Of a stretch of DNA of 64,000 nt, positions 25,202 through 38,600 are shown piece after piece. A model generated the notes under the pieces. It was not told where the DNA came from. It saw nothing but the letters and a program-made list of their open reading frames with translations, and did no database searches. The translations under genes were made by a program, and so were the position numbers. Position 1 is the first letter of the stretch; each line of letters begins with the position of its first letter. Source of the DNA: Ianthella basta (lineage: Eukaryota; Porifera; Demospongiae; Verongiida; Ianthellidae); the NCBI GenBank assembly GCA_964019415.1, contig OZ025880.1, positions 5,067,085 through 5,131,084 on the forward strand, read 5' to 3'.

Positions 25202-26030
25202 TTATCAGACGTTGCGCTCGTGACGTCCATTTAGGAATGTGCCACGTTCATAATGGCGTATTCTATCTTAATGTATTAGCGCGCTTCTGCGAAACAAGCC
25301 AAGCGGTGGTGGCAACGAACAATTAAAAGCCATGGATAGGCTTCTTTGGATGTATTAAAGACGGAAGCGCACCCAAAGGCAACCTGGAGTACACGTATGA
25401 GAAAAGCGTCCTAGGCTGCTCATACCCTATTTGTTCTTTCATAATTATTATTCTCCTTCCCACCGAATTTTTGTGCGCTCCTAGCGTACGACGCAGGCCA
25501 CCTATGCACCTTAATAGTGCATGACGACCTATGTACGTATATGATCTGAGCGCCGGTGGCAATCCGATTAGTACAGCGCTGGAGCGGCCGGAGAGGAAAT
25601 TTGCCCTCCCCGTGTATTAAAGATACCCCCAATGCCGCCATTTTGTTGCGCTGGTACGTATACCGTTATTACAGTACATCGTAGCCGCTTCATCTAAAGT
25701 GGTATAACTGGGCTCGATGCTCTGCACAATCTTCATCTAATTTAAGGAAGGGGTATTATTCAAGGCTGGTATTAATCTGATGTAGCAATAGTCCTTTGGA
25801 TATGCAAAAACTGTACAAACTAGTGCATAAAAGTTCCTTCAGAATTATTGGGTTTTATGAACGGCTATCAGAAAAAGCATAGAAACAAACAACAGTAACT
25901 CAACAGCATGATGAACCACATTTCTGTGAAGTTTGCTCTGCATTCCTAATTTCCATGACGCTACATGGGATTAGCTAGCTAGACATTTGGGTCCATTTGG
26001 ACAACAAGGAACTTAGGAATGCAAAGTGAA
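25202..26030. mobile_element. Foldback-type non-autonomous element, copy 2 (inverted)
   Basis: The reverse complement of 25202-25863 matches 16753-17310, including AGAACAAAT, TGTACTCCAGGTTG and the TTTGGGTGC stretch. 25864-26030 matches one arm of the 16518 palindrome, the other arm being reduced. It lies in opposite orientation to copy 1, about 8 kb away. Confidence 0.6.
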
Positions 26031-27172
26031 TTTTATACACTAGTCAGATAGAGCATGTGTTAGCGGGGCTGGTCATCGCTGGGGTTAGGAAAATATAGTC
26101 ATGAGCTATGGAGCTGTCACAAACAGGACACGCTTTATCAGATGGCAGGGGGCAGCACCCCCGTTTTCGATTTCTTTTCTTGACTGGACTTTCATTTGGG
26201 GGGGTGGGCATTGATTGCCTCCCCTTCATCTGACCGCATGTTTTCATTTGTTATCCTATACTATTGTTATTAATGTTCTTCTTTATTAAAAACAAAAAAG
26301 TAATTACGAATGTGCAGTATCATGAAATAGCTGGCTATGCTTTGGGACAACAGTGGCTTGCACATCGTGAGGTGAAAGTACCTTCTTACTATAATTTGTT
26401 GGGTGATTGCTCTACACTTTAACTATGTGTAGTCGTGACTGTTCCTGTCGCTAGGTAGCAAGTAGTACTGCTATGATACTTGCGCCTGGCATAATGTGTG
26501 CCAGAGCCATTCGCTTCTCCAACAATATATACTGTCCTGAAATGCACTGTTAGGGTACTGAGTGCTGTTCGGCTAACTGTCATTTACTGTTTTATCGAAA
26601 CTTATCCTGGCGAACAATGCTCTAACTTACTGGAGAGTCACAGAAAAAAGCCAATCAAGAGCAAGACAAGTCGATAGAAAGGGCGAAAACGTGATTAGCA
26701 GGTTATTTAATGAACAGCACAAGCCCAGGCCTATCTAATGTATTAGTTCGGTCAGGTTGGTCTGTTCTGGTCAGAAAATTATACCCAACCATCACCACCA
26801 ATGCATTCTTACCGGCCTGACAGGGAAAGGTTGAACTGCTCGCGATCTTGTCTGGATGCAGTGGTGTAGCTACACTAGGGACTACTAGGACCTGTGCCTC
26901 GGTTAGTTTCTTTGTACCCTGGTAAACGTGTCAAACTTGTGGCCTAGTAGCAAATGGCATGAATATAGCCAGAAGTGTACTTGAAAGTATCATAGACTGA
27001 TGTAAAATAGAGTAAGAGTTTACTAAGTACATACATATTATTGTCACTGGAACAAGTACTTTGAGAGCACTAACAGTGGATCGCAACATATGACTACATG
27101 ATTGTAGCAATTCCTGTGCCAAATCATGAGTAATAGTGTTTTCATGCAGAGCTCAGCTGGAGAAGATCTCCA
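26031..27172. other. Spacer upstream of the EMI-like exons
   Basis: No gene is supported. A 67-codon minus-strand ORF (26044-26247) with a CPVCD motif has no further support. No clear TATA box was found before 27173. Confidence 0.4.
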
Positions 27173-29606
27173 ATGGGCAGGAAGTTGTTCTGTGCTCTCC
27201 TGAGCATCCTGCTGATGTTGGCCGTCTCCCAGGAGGCAAGCACTACCTGCACCTGCCCATCAAATGGATGCTTTCAAAGCCCTTCAACTGGGTAGGTGTA
27301 TCGTGGTAAAGCTATATATTAGCATGATATGTGTGACAATTTGCTCTTTGTTTCTGCAGTGCTTGTGAAGTAACTGCGACTTCACGTCAATACTATACGT
27401 ACACTTACCAGGTATGGGAATACTACACTAGATACTATTACGTCAGCTGTGGTTTCTTGTGGTGGAGCAGATGTAGACGATCAACTCAAAGGTATGTTTA
27501 TGTCTGGTGATGTGTGAGTATGAAGTAATTAAGTTATTTACACACACTCTATTTATTTGCTGGCAGAAGTTCAGAAGCAACTTTCAGTCTCCATAATGTG
27601 CACATTGTGTTATAGTATCCTTGTCAAAAAGCTTAATAACGAAGTCTCTTATTAGAAAATTGTGTCAAGAATCTTTAGATCTGATATAATGTAAAAATTT
27701 ACGCAGGTAGTGAATTTTGCAGAAGAACCTTTTTATGTACAGATGAGTTATTAATTTGCGTGGAGATATTTTTGCCCAGTTACATATGTGAATATTCTTA
27801 CTGGAATCACCCAATACATGGAAAGTGGACATGGCTGCGCTTTGCGGCATCACTGTCAATGCTTCGGTGGAGCAATCTGACAGTGTCAAGCCAAGACATG
27901 ACCACACGTGTGGCTGAGGCGAGAGAAGACATGTACGTGTTTGCATTGAAGTACCCATCTTAAGTTGCCCCTCTCCTTCAATGATTGTGTGACTGCCACC
28001 TCTTGCGGCTGCTTGTTGGCTTCTGCAATGGCCTGTCTCGGGATCATTGAGAAGAGCAGTCCTTTAAGGTATGGTAAATTGTCTGTACAAACTGACTGGA
28101 CGTTCTACACAAGTAATATGTGTTTTGCGGACTAATGGTGCCCACAAATATAGCAAAATATTTTCACAGTAAAGATTTACAATAATGTAGAAGAAGAGGC
28201 TTGCATTGCTACGTTGTTCAATGTATAAGTAGGCAAATAGTTTCTGAGCAATGCTGTAGCAGATTAATCAACAATTGAATGCAGGGCGTTTCGGCCCGAA
28301 GGCCTTAGTCAGCTGCATACATAACTGAGAACAGTGCGAAGCTGGTTCATATAGCTAAGGGTAACAGTGTAGGATTCCAGAATTATGTGTACTGTATTTA
28401 GCCAATCAGAACAGTCATGTGTACAGGGTGGTCAATCAAAATGAAAAAGTGTGGTTGGGGGGGAGAGGGGGGGGGGCTAAATTCCTAGTTGTAGAGGACG
28501 AGGCTCATTGCTACGTTGTGCAATGAGCCTCTTCTTCTACATTATTGATCTCTTGGAGCAAGCTAAAATGAGGGCAGCCTACAAGCTGAAGAAGAGAGAG
28601 ACTGGCCAATTTGCTTGACCTAGGCAAAGAACACCGCAGAGAGGACCAGCCTCACAGGGAAAGGTTTGGAGAAGAGTACAGTCAGAAAGTGATGCTGTCA
28701 CAGTGTGCCACATGGTAAGAGGGAGACCTGTCCCAGTCCAACCATTGGGCCAAAGTCAGCAACATTATTTTACAAGAAATTTAGCTCCCTTCCCAAACCC
28801 CACTATTTTATTTTCAATGGCCACACCCCCTGTACACATAACTATGTTTGTGATTGGCTAAACACATGTACACATAATCCCAGAATTTGATTAGTCACAC
28901 ACAGTTACCCATAGCTATATAAACCGGCCTCATACTGTACTTTCTCAGTTTTGTAAGCATCTGACTAAGGCCTTCGGGCCGAAACGTCCTACATTCAGTT
29001 GTTGATTAATCTGCTACAGCATTGCTCACAAACTAATTCACCTACATTGAAAATTTTATGTTATGTTGTCTGTGCAAGTGAGCATGCAACCCTAGCTATC
29101 TAATAAAGGTGCTGAAATATTATGTACAACTTTCACTACAGCAATTTCATGATTACAGCAGAGTATATAATTTAAAACTATAATTATGTGCACAATGCTG
29201 CTGCAGGCATTTCAGCTGAGCAGTTTCAGACTGCGCAGTCTTCAAAAACAATGCTATCAAACCTTATAATCAGCATTCTCAAGTTTTGCTTTGGAAACAT
29301 ATGCATTTTGCTAAAATCATTGTTGCTTTGAATTTCTTGAATGGGGAAAGAATATAATATGGAAGTACTTTCCCGACTTACCTATGATGCCATGTAAATT
29401 AACCCATTGTAATATGATACAGCTAGATCAGGATAGCTGTACACTTGCTATACACTGCCACATTCCTTGATAGTGACTGTCCAATACATGGTGTCTTTCA
29501 TGCAGTTCTAGACTAGACCAAAGACGGAGCACCCGCTCTCGAACAACATACTACTGCAGCTTTCAATGTTGCTCTGGATACCAGCAATTGGGATCAATTT
29601 GCCATC
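27173..29606 (+). CDS. Signal peptide and EMI-like Cys-rich domain (exons 1-3 of gene 3)
   Basis: Exon 1 begins MGRKLFCALLSILLMLAVSQ, a signal peptide, followed by TCTCPSNGC. Exon 2 gives ACEVTATSRQYYTYTYQ and YYYVSCGFLWWSRCRR. Exon 3 gives RTTYYCSFQCCSGYQ and ends after GSICH at a strong C|GTGAGT donor in phase 1. The Tyr-rich stretch, the Trp/Cys centre and the final CC-x-G-Y fit the EMI domain (EMILIN, multimerin, MEGF), which promotes multimer assembly. It is shorter than typical EMI, so the call is tentative. The intron before exon 3 contains a foldback element. If the donor is not used, the frame reads on to a TAG near 29719, giving a small secreted protein instead. Confidence 0.55.
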
Positions 29607-32600
29607 GTGAGTGCCTCATGAGGCATTTGCTACATGTTCCAGACACAAGTTCTACTAAAATCTATCAATTCTTATATAACTGTGTCCTTGATGACATTGC
29701 AGAATACATGGACACATAGAAGCTAGCACACAGATACACATTAAACTTGAACTTGAATGTTGCCCACTCTACGCAGTACTGCCTGCTACCTTACCTCTAT
29801 AATATTGCCCTTACATGCAAGAATATTGCACCATATAGTCCTACACCCATGAATTTAGGGACAATGATTAATGCTCCACTGTGTAACAGCCTTTACTTGT
29901 TTCCGTACTTTTTATGCCATCCATACATCTTTACAATTTTTGTAGAAACTGTTTAATATTTCCATAGTTTCTGTACTTTTTATAGTGTGTAACTGCCCCC
30001 ATCCCATGACACCACCACCACCACCGACACCATCACAGTGCAAGTTGCAATCTGCACATGTATATATATATATAGTATATGAGCCTGCAACTGGTGGTCT
30101 TGTTCATAGAAGCACTGGTGCATATACTGCATGCACAGTTTGCAACTTGCACTGTGTGCTGCTGGTGGAGGTGGTGGTGGTGGTGGTGGTTGCGGTGGTA
30201 TATATACAATCACAAACAGTCTACTTGCACTCGGGTGGTTACCCTTCGTGCTTGCACACAGTTCCTGGCAATGAGTGCTAAAAAGAAGCGCGTGCGGTGG
30301 CCCTTTCTACCTACTAGCTGCTTCAAAGGGGGTTTGAGGTGTGAAAGGTGACGTCATGAAGTGAACCCTATATTTTGGTTCACTAGGGTGTGACATCTGC
30401 GTGACATCACAATAATAATATGTCACCATTCTATGATGTCACACTAAATTACCAGCCTTCAAATTGAACAGCAGAGTCTTTAAATACTAATCCCTGTGGA
30501 AGCACAGCATCATTGACTACTTGCACCAGCCTATGAAGTTTTGCTGGATTTTCATATTAAATTATTATAACATCCACTATCAGTATGAATGTGCCATGGT
30601 AATTGTATGGCACTATGGCATTTTATATTTGCAATTTTGCGCCACCTTGCACGTAAACAAAGGCCTAATTAAAAATTATTACCACCACCACCACCACCAC
30701 CACCACTACCACACAGTGCAAGTAACAATATGACCACCACACATGCCAATAGAGTATGTGTGCTAGTTGTTTGTAGAAGAAAGACCACGAGTGCAAGTAA
30801 GAGAGGGTCCAGTACCACATGTGCCAGTAGAGTATGTGCGCTAGTTGTTTGTAGAAGAAAGACCACCACGAGTAACAGAAGATTTTAGTTCTTTATATTG
30901 CATACCAGTAAAGTGTATATGCTAATTGGTGGTAAGAATTCACCACCAGAACAAGGAACAGAGGCTCAGGACCAAAAACACCAGCGGAGTAAATGCACTA
31001 TATACTTAATGGTAGACATTGTCAAAGATAACCAGCACACGTATAACAAAAGAATCAGGACCACATGTGCCAGTGGAGAATATGCACTAGTCGTTGGTAC
31101 AGCAGTTGGTAAAATGCTTGTTGCGAACGTGAATCACCTCACCTCTGACCTCTGAACTTTGACCTCACTTGACAGTGTAAGCCATAAAAAGCCACCAGTG
31201 CGATTTGCACAAGTGCAGAACAAGCACTGGCACCATTGGAGTGCACAATGCAGCAAACGTCTTTCGGCTCGGCAATTATGTGTAACAGCTACTCTTGCAG
31301 GAGTTGATGTCATTTCCTCTTCTATATACAGAACCATCTCAACCTCAGAATGTTTCAACTGATGTTGTCAATGCCACAGTAGTGACATTGTCCTGGACAC
31401 CTCCTACTATGACCAATGATGACATCATTGCCTACAATGTGTGGTACAATCAAACCCTCAACTGCAGTGGGTCACTGGTCAGCTTCAATGACTCTGTAAC
31501 GGGCTATGAAATGACATACAACTTCACCGGACTGGAGGAAGACACTCCTTATGTGTTTCATGTGTCAGCTCAGACCAGTGCTGGAGAGGGAGAGCCTGCC
31601 GAGGTTATGGGGAGAACATTGGAAGATGGTGGGTCAAACTGTCTGTTCTTAGGATTATGCAGTTAACAAGGTTCATTAGTCCTGTTTACAACTTCCTATT
31701 AACCAATGCAATAGGTTAGACTGTGCACTTCACTCCATGTCAGCAATGCATACACTGTGTGATCACTGCTGCTCACTTCCTTCTCTTGTCTGTGACTTCC
31801 ATATCCCATCCAGTTCCCTCTGCTGCTCCGGAGTTCACCATCACAGCTATTACTGCTACTAGTTTCACGGTCTCCTGGCAACCACTACCGGCATGTGAAA
31901 AAAATGGAGTCATCACTGGCTACACCATCTCTGTCACCAAGGAAGGAATGCCTTTTACTTCTCAAAATGTTACACCAAATGTACTGTCAATGAACTTTTC
32001 ATCCCTCACTCCATTTGTAACCTATGGTGTGAGAATGTCTGCCTCAAGTGTGATTGGTCAAGGGATGCTCAGCCCAGAAGTCACCATTAGAACAAATGAG
32101 TCAGGTACAGAGTGTTCTTTACAGATGGTGCTTGTTTGGCAGTCACTTTGGACCTGTTTATACAAGAAGCATACATATAGTAATAGTATAAATCATCTCT
32201 ATCAGTCACTTTGTAAGAGTTGATGTCATTTCCTCTTCTATATACAGAACCATCTCAACCTCAGAATGTTTCAGCTGACGTTGTCAATACCACAGTAGTG
32301 ACATTGTCCTGGACACCTCCTGCAATGCCTAATGGTGACATCATTGCCTACAATGTGTGGTACAACCAAACCCTCAACTGCAGTGGGTCACTAGTCAGCT
32401 TCAATGACTCTGTAACGGGCTATGAAATGATGTACATCTTCACCGGACTGGAGGAAGACACTCCTTATGTGTTTCATGTGTCAGCTGAGACCAGTGCTGG
32501 AGAGGGAGAGCCTGCCGAGGTTATGGGGAGAACATTAGAAGATGGTGGGTCAAACTGTCTGTTCTTAGGATTATGCAGTTAACAAGGTTCATTAGTCCTG

Positions 32601-35600
32601 TTTACAATATCCTACTAACCAATGCAATAGGTTAGACTGTGCACTTCACTCCATGTCAGCAATGCATACACTGTGTGATCACTGCTGCTCACTTCCTACT
32701 GTTGGCTGTGACTTCCATCCCATCCAGTTCCCTCTGCTGCTCCAGAATTCACCATCACAGCTATTACTGCTACTAGTTTCACAGTCTCCTGGCAACCACT
32801 ACCGGCATGTGAAAAAAATGGAGTCATCACTGGCTACACCATCTCTGTCACCAAGGAAGAAATGCCTTTTATTTCTCAAAATGTTACACCAAATGTACTG
32901 TCAATGAACTTTTCATCCCTCACTCCATTTGTTACCTATGGTGTGAGAATGTCTGCCTCAAGTGTGATTGGTCAAGGGATGCTAAGCCCAGAAGTCACCA
33001 TTAGAACAAATGAGTCAGGTACGGAGTGGTCTTTGCAGATGGTACTTGTTTGACAGTCACTTTGGGCCTGTTTATACAAGAAGCATACATATAGTAATAG
33101 TATAAATTATCTATATCAGTCACTTTGTAAGAGTTGATGTTGTTTGCACTTCTTCTACAGAGCCATCTAAACCTCAGACTGTTTCGACTGACATTGTCAG
33201 TGCCACAGTAGTGACATTGTTGTGGACACCTCCTGCAATGCCCAATGGTAACATCATCGCCTACAATGTGTGGTACAATCAAACCCTCAACTGCAGTGGG
33301 TCACTGGTCAGCTTCAATGACTCTGTAACGGGCTATGAAATGACATACAAATTCACTGGACTGGAGGAAGACACTCCTTATGTGTTTCATGTGTCAGCTG
33401 AGACCATTGCAGGAGAGGGAGCGGCTGCCATAGTTATGAATCGAACATTGGAGGATGGTGAGCAACAGTCTGTTCTTAGTATTATACAGTTAAAAGGTGC
33501 ATTCAGTCTTGTTTACAATCTCTACTAACCATGCAATAGGTTTGATTGTGCACTACCATCGTGTAAGTAGCATATTGTGATCATTGCTGTTCACCTCCTT
33601 CTCTTGTCTGTGATTTCCATATCCCATCCAGTTCCCTCTGCTGCTCCGGAGTTCACCATCACAGCTATTACTGCTACTAGTTTCACGGTCTCCTGGCAAC
33701 CACTACCGGCATGTGAAAAAAATGGAGTCATCACTGGCTACACCATCTCTGTCACCAAGGAAGAAATGCCTTTTACTTCTCAAAATGTTACACCAAATGT
33801 ACTGTCAATGAACTTTTCATCCCTCACTCCATTTGTAACCTATGGTGTGAGAATGTCTGCCTCAAGTATGATTGGTCAAGGGATGTTCAGCCCAGAAGTC
33901 ACCATTAGAACAAATGAGTCAGGTACAGAGTGTTCTTTACAGACGGTGCTTGTTTGACAGTCCTCTGTGGCCATTCTTATATACGATGCATAGGAAGCCT
34001 CACCTATGCTAGTAGTTTAGCACAGTTGACTGCCAATCAGTATGGTGCCTGGGTTCTATCTAGGAAGCAATTTTGGGGGTAAGTCGAAGTTAAAAGACAT
34101 CAAGATGCTACTGTAGGAAGGTCTGGGGGCATGTCCCTCCCCCTCCCCCAGGAAATGTTTGCATTTTTAGCCCTACTGAGATTGATTGTGAAGCAATCTA
34201 AGAAGCAAATAATCACTCTTTAATATTTTTTCAATGACATAATGGGTAGGACATAGCTAGGTAGCTATAGCTATCCAAGGATAACTATAGCTACCTTTGT
34301 ACGTTTTTGTTACTGCCGATGACAAACATTTTGGGGGAAGCTTCTCCTCCCCCCAGTAGATTGAATCCTGGATGCAGGGTTCAATTACTACTGCACCCAT
34401 TTCCCCCTCTGTTTGGTTGACAATGCAACTCCTACTCCTAGCACTTAGTTCTAAATCACTTTCTAGCTATACACACATAACAAAAACAGCCACCAAATTC
34501 AACTACCACCACATACAATCATGCAGCACCACCACCACAGTGCACCTTGGACTATGCATGTGAATGCAGTAGCTATATGCACCAGTGCTACAAAGCAAAA
34601 GATCATGTACCCTGCAACTACCACCACCACTGCCACCACAAAGCACAATACAATATGCACTTTGAGTATGTGCACCAGTGCTACAGGGAAAAAATGCCAG
34701 TGCAACCACCACCACTGCTGCTACACAGTGCAAGCTACAAAATGTGCAGCCATGCAGTGTATGCAACAGTGCTGCAAGAAAAAGACTGCCAGTGCAACCA
34801 CCACCGCCACTGCCATCGCCAGCACCACCACTGCCACTGCCACCACCACCACCATTACCACCACACAGTGCAAGTTATAATATGTGTATCCAGTATGTGC
34901 ACCAGCACAACAAGGTGTCACTACTACCAGTGCAAGTAGAGTACTTGTGCTAGTTGCTGGAAGGATGAACACCACCAGTGCAAGTTCTGATGGTAACCAC
35001 CACAAGTGCCAGTAGAGTCTTGCAAAGTGCAGTATATAGGTGGTGATCATTTGGAGGATGATGGGTGGTCCAAGATGATGATGTTTTGGAATGTATATGG
35101 TTGGGCTAGGAGTGATTTAGTGCTAATTAAAGTGCATGCAGCACGTCAGCAACTTGGACATGAGAGCAAAGGTTTTGGGATGTTTCAACGTGATGTTGTT
35201 GGGGTTGCAGAAACTTGGCTGATATAGATGGTGATGTTGCTGCTCTGGATGGGTACTCTTTGTTTAGCCATAATAGACAGGCATTTGCTAGGAAGCTAAG
35301 GCTGTGAGAAGTTTGGGTGGGGTGTGGGAGTATTTGTGAGAAATGCCCTCCTGAATGATTGGGAGGTGGAAGTGGTAGATGCTGAAGTTGATGATTTTCT
35401 ATGGCTGAAACTAGAATGCTCTAGAATGAGCTCCATATTAATGTTGGCAGTCTGCTACCTTCCTCCAATTAGTCTCGTACCCAGACCCCACCTGTTCTCC
35501 GGCCATTTAATGGTGACATCATGCACGGACCACAATGACATTGTATAAATGCGGAGGCAAAATGGGTCTGGGTACGAGACTATCCTCCAATGTCTTCTAG

Positions 35601-38600
35601 CAGAGGAGTGGATGTGTACGAAAGACTGTCTCAGTTGGAAGAACAGGTGAAAACGTTTGCTGGTTTGGGGACAGTGGTTATATGTGGTGATTTCAACTCA
35701 AGGTTTGTGGATGGGAATATGATTCTGACAAAGGTCATTGATGAAGTTAATACAGAGCAAGGTGAAGCCTTGGTTAGCTTTCTGAGAAGCTCTGGACTAT
35801 GTTTGTTTAACGGGAGAGTGGGTCAGGATAACTTCACATGTATTAATTTTCCAGTACAGGATGTTCTGTGGTGGACTACTGTATAAATTATGATCTTCCA
35901 AGGGGACCTAAATATGGTTAGCTAGTCAGTTCCAAGTTAAGACAATGGCGAAATTAGAGCTAGGAGAGGAGAAGGGCTGCATGGACTTTGAAGCCCAGAG
36001 AGTTCCTGATTACTCTGTTCTGATGTGGAATTTGGCCTTGGCTGGAAACCGAGAGGTGCATGCCTAGAAGGTGAGGAGTGGTACTGAGGGTGGGACTAAC
36101 AGACACTTTATAGTACCCAGGGACTATCTGTCTGGTGAGGGTACTGCCATCAATTGGATTACTGAGGAGTTTCAGTCAATTGACCATGATCAGGTGAAGC
36201 TAAATGCTGTCTATGCTAACTTTAATGGACTTGATGGAAAGTGGGTTGGCGGAGGTGAGGAGTAAGCATAAGAAAAGTCAAGAATGGCTTAGTAAGCAGT
36301 TGGCAGAGTTGCAGAGGTCAGCTTGTAAGGCTGAATCTGCTCGGTTGTAAAGTAGATCGAGAGAGAACAGAAATGAAAAGAGAAAGGTGTATCTGGAGAA
36401 GCAGAGGTTGTAGAGATCAAATTGTTTCACTGATGCAATTGGGCCAGACTAAGCTGGCTATGCAAGAGGGTGGCTTTTCAGCTGCCTTCATTGATGTCAG
36501 TAAGGCTTATGATGGAGTATGCTGGAAGAAGCTGTGAGAGTGCTTGAGGGGGTACGGTGTTAGTGGGAAGTTCCTAGTAATGCTATGTATAGTCCTTGTA
36601 TCTTGAAAACTCGGTGGAAGTGAAGATTGGCAACAAGCAAAGTGATCACTTCCCAGCTAGTACTGGCCTCAGGCAAGGTTGTGTGCTATCTCCCCTGTTA
36701 TTCTCACTGTACATCAATGGCTTAGTTATGGAGTTGAAACGGAATAGGTGTGGAATAGAATGTGGTGATCTGCTCATTCCTGGACTGCTGTTTGCGGATG
36801 ACACTTCTCTTTTTTGTGAGGATGTTGAGGGATTGGAACAAAGCCTTATGGTCCTGGAGGAATGGTGTTCAAGATGGAGGGTGAAAGTTAATGCGGAGAA
36901 ATTTGCCACCATGCATTTCAGAAAGAAATCTTGTCTGCAATGGCAATGTGCTAGAGATTTTCATCGGGAGAGAGGTAACTCCTATGGTTGCAAAGTATAA
37001 GTACTTGGGGAGTGTCATTGATGAGTTTTGGATCTGCATGCAATGTGGATGGTCGGGTTGAGGCAGGCAAGACGACCCTGGGTTCCTGTCACGGGGGCTC
37101 AGTCAGCTGTTGGGGTGCTGTTTGGCCGTACTTTCAAGAAAATGTATGACTCAATTTTGCAATCTGTTCTTCTATATGGAGCTGAAGCTTGGGGTTGCCT
37201 TAGATGCCTGGAGCCTTTGGAACAGGTCCAGCTAAGAACCTGCCATTATTCAACACTACCAAATGATGCAACATCGTATAAAGCGTCTGTTATGTCAACA
37301 GCTCCTTAGGTTGTTGCTCCAGTCATTGAACTTCATGCAAAAACAGCACACCACAAATGTGACTTCAGCAAAACCACACAGGCTCCTGAGAGCCTCAGTC
37401 ATGGCAGAAGCCTAGCTGCATGCCGCTTTCAAATGAAAGCCTAAGCATCGCCTACATCACTATGTGCCCAATTCTCATTCATGTGTTATATAAGTATGAT
37501 AATGCACGGTTAACATGTTCATGTGAAATTGCATCAGAATGCTGGCAATCATATTGGGATATGAGCTCACTGTGGTTTTGTGTCTAACGTCATGTGCATT
37601 TAATAAGTAATTGTCAGTATACATTGCACATAATCATTTACAACATTATCAAGTAACCAGAGATACCATAATTATGTTTGTATTATCCCTCCTTGCAGCC
37701 TCTAACACTCTGAGTGAGTGCAAGGTTCTTGATGTCAATTGTACAGACTCCTGCCTCCATTCAAAGTACCGCAGTTTTGATGGCACTTGTAACAATGTGA
37801 AGCATCCATGTTACGGAGCTGCAGAAATGGCTTTCCTTCGTCTCCTGGAAGCAGATTATGAGAATGGTACTAATCTTCCTCGTGGTTGGAGTCAGTCTGA
37901 TCCATTTAGCCCTCCTAAGCCAAGTGCTCGAGTTATTTCTACTCAACTGTTTTCAACACGCAATGTCACTAGACACAGTCACAACACACTCATGTTGATG
38001 CAGATCGGTCAGTTCTTGGATCATGATATGGATCACGCACCTACTGTCCCTAGCGACAAGGTGTTTATGAATGGCAGCACGTGTGCTGACTTGTGTGGAA
38101 GAGAACTACCTTGCTTTCCTATCACTATTCCACCCAATGATACTCGCATAAGAAACAAAGACTGCATGGCATTCACAAGATCCAGCACTGTCTGTGGGTC
38201 TAATTCAAGCTCATTGCTGGTTGACAAGGCAACCCATCCATGTGAACAGATTAACAGTATCACTTCATTCATTGATGCCTCTATGGTTTATGGTAGTCGT
38301 GAAAGCATTTCCATACGCTTGAGGGAGTCAGGGACAGGAAGGCTAAGCATGGGAGTTGAGTCAATTCCGGGAAAGCGTTTCCTTCCATTTGTCACTGACC
38401 CAGTTGTCGAATGCATGCAGCCACTTTACTCGGCAGGGACCAGTGGCAGTGTTCCGTGCTTCCTAGCTGGAGATACACGTGTGAATGAACATATAGCTCT
38501 GACTAGCATGCACACCCTATTCTACAGGGAACACAACAGGATTGCCGACAAGCTGGCTGAACTAAATCCTCACTGGAGCCATGAAAAGACATACCAGGAG

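Noticed and set aside
26044-26247. Minus-strand ORF with a CPVCD motif suggesting a zinc ribbon
   Set aside because: Only one CxxC pair, no splice or promoter context, no paralog in the window.
30079-30733. ORFs with poly-Trp, poly-Val and poly-His runs
   Set aside because: They come from GGT/ACC trinucleotide repeats in an intron.
31332-33922. Regularly spaced repeats resembling an array such as CRISPR
   Set aside because: The repeats are exon-plus-intron units of 915 bases encoding FN3 domains in an animal gene.
34503-35050. His/Thr/Pro-rich ORFs on both strands
   Set aside because: They come from the ACC-rich minisatellite; all frames are open because of composition.
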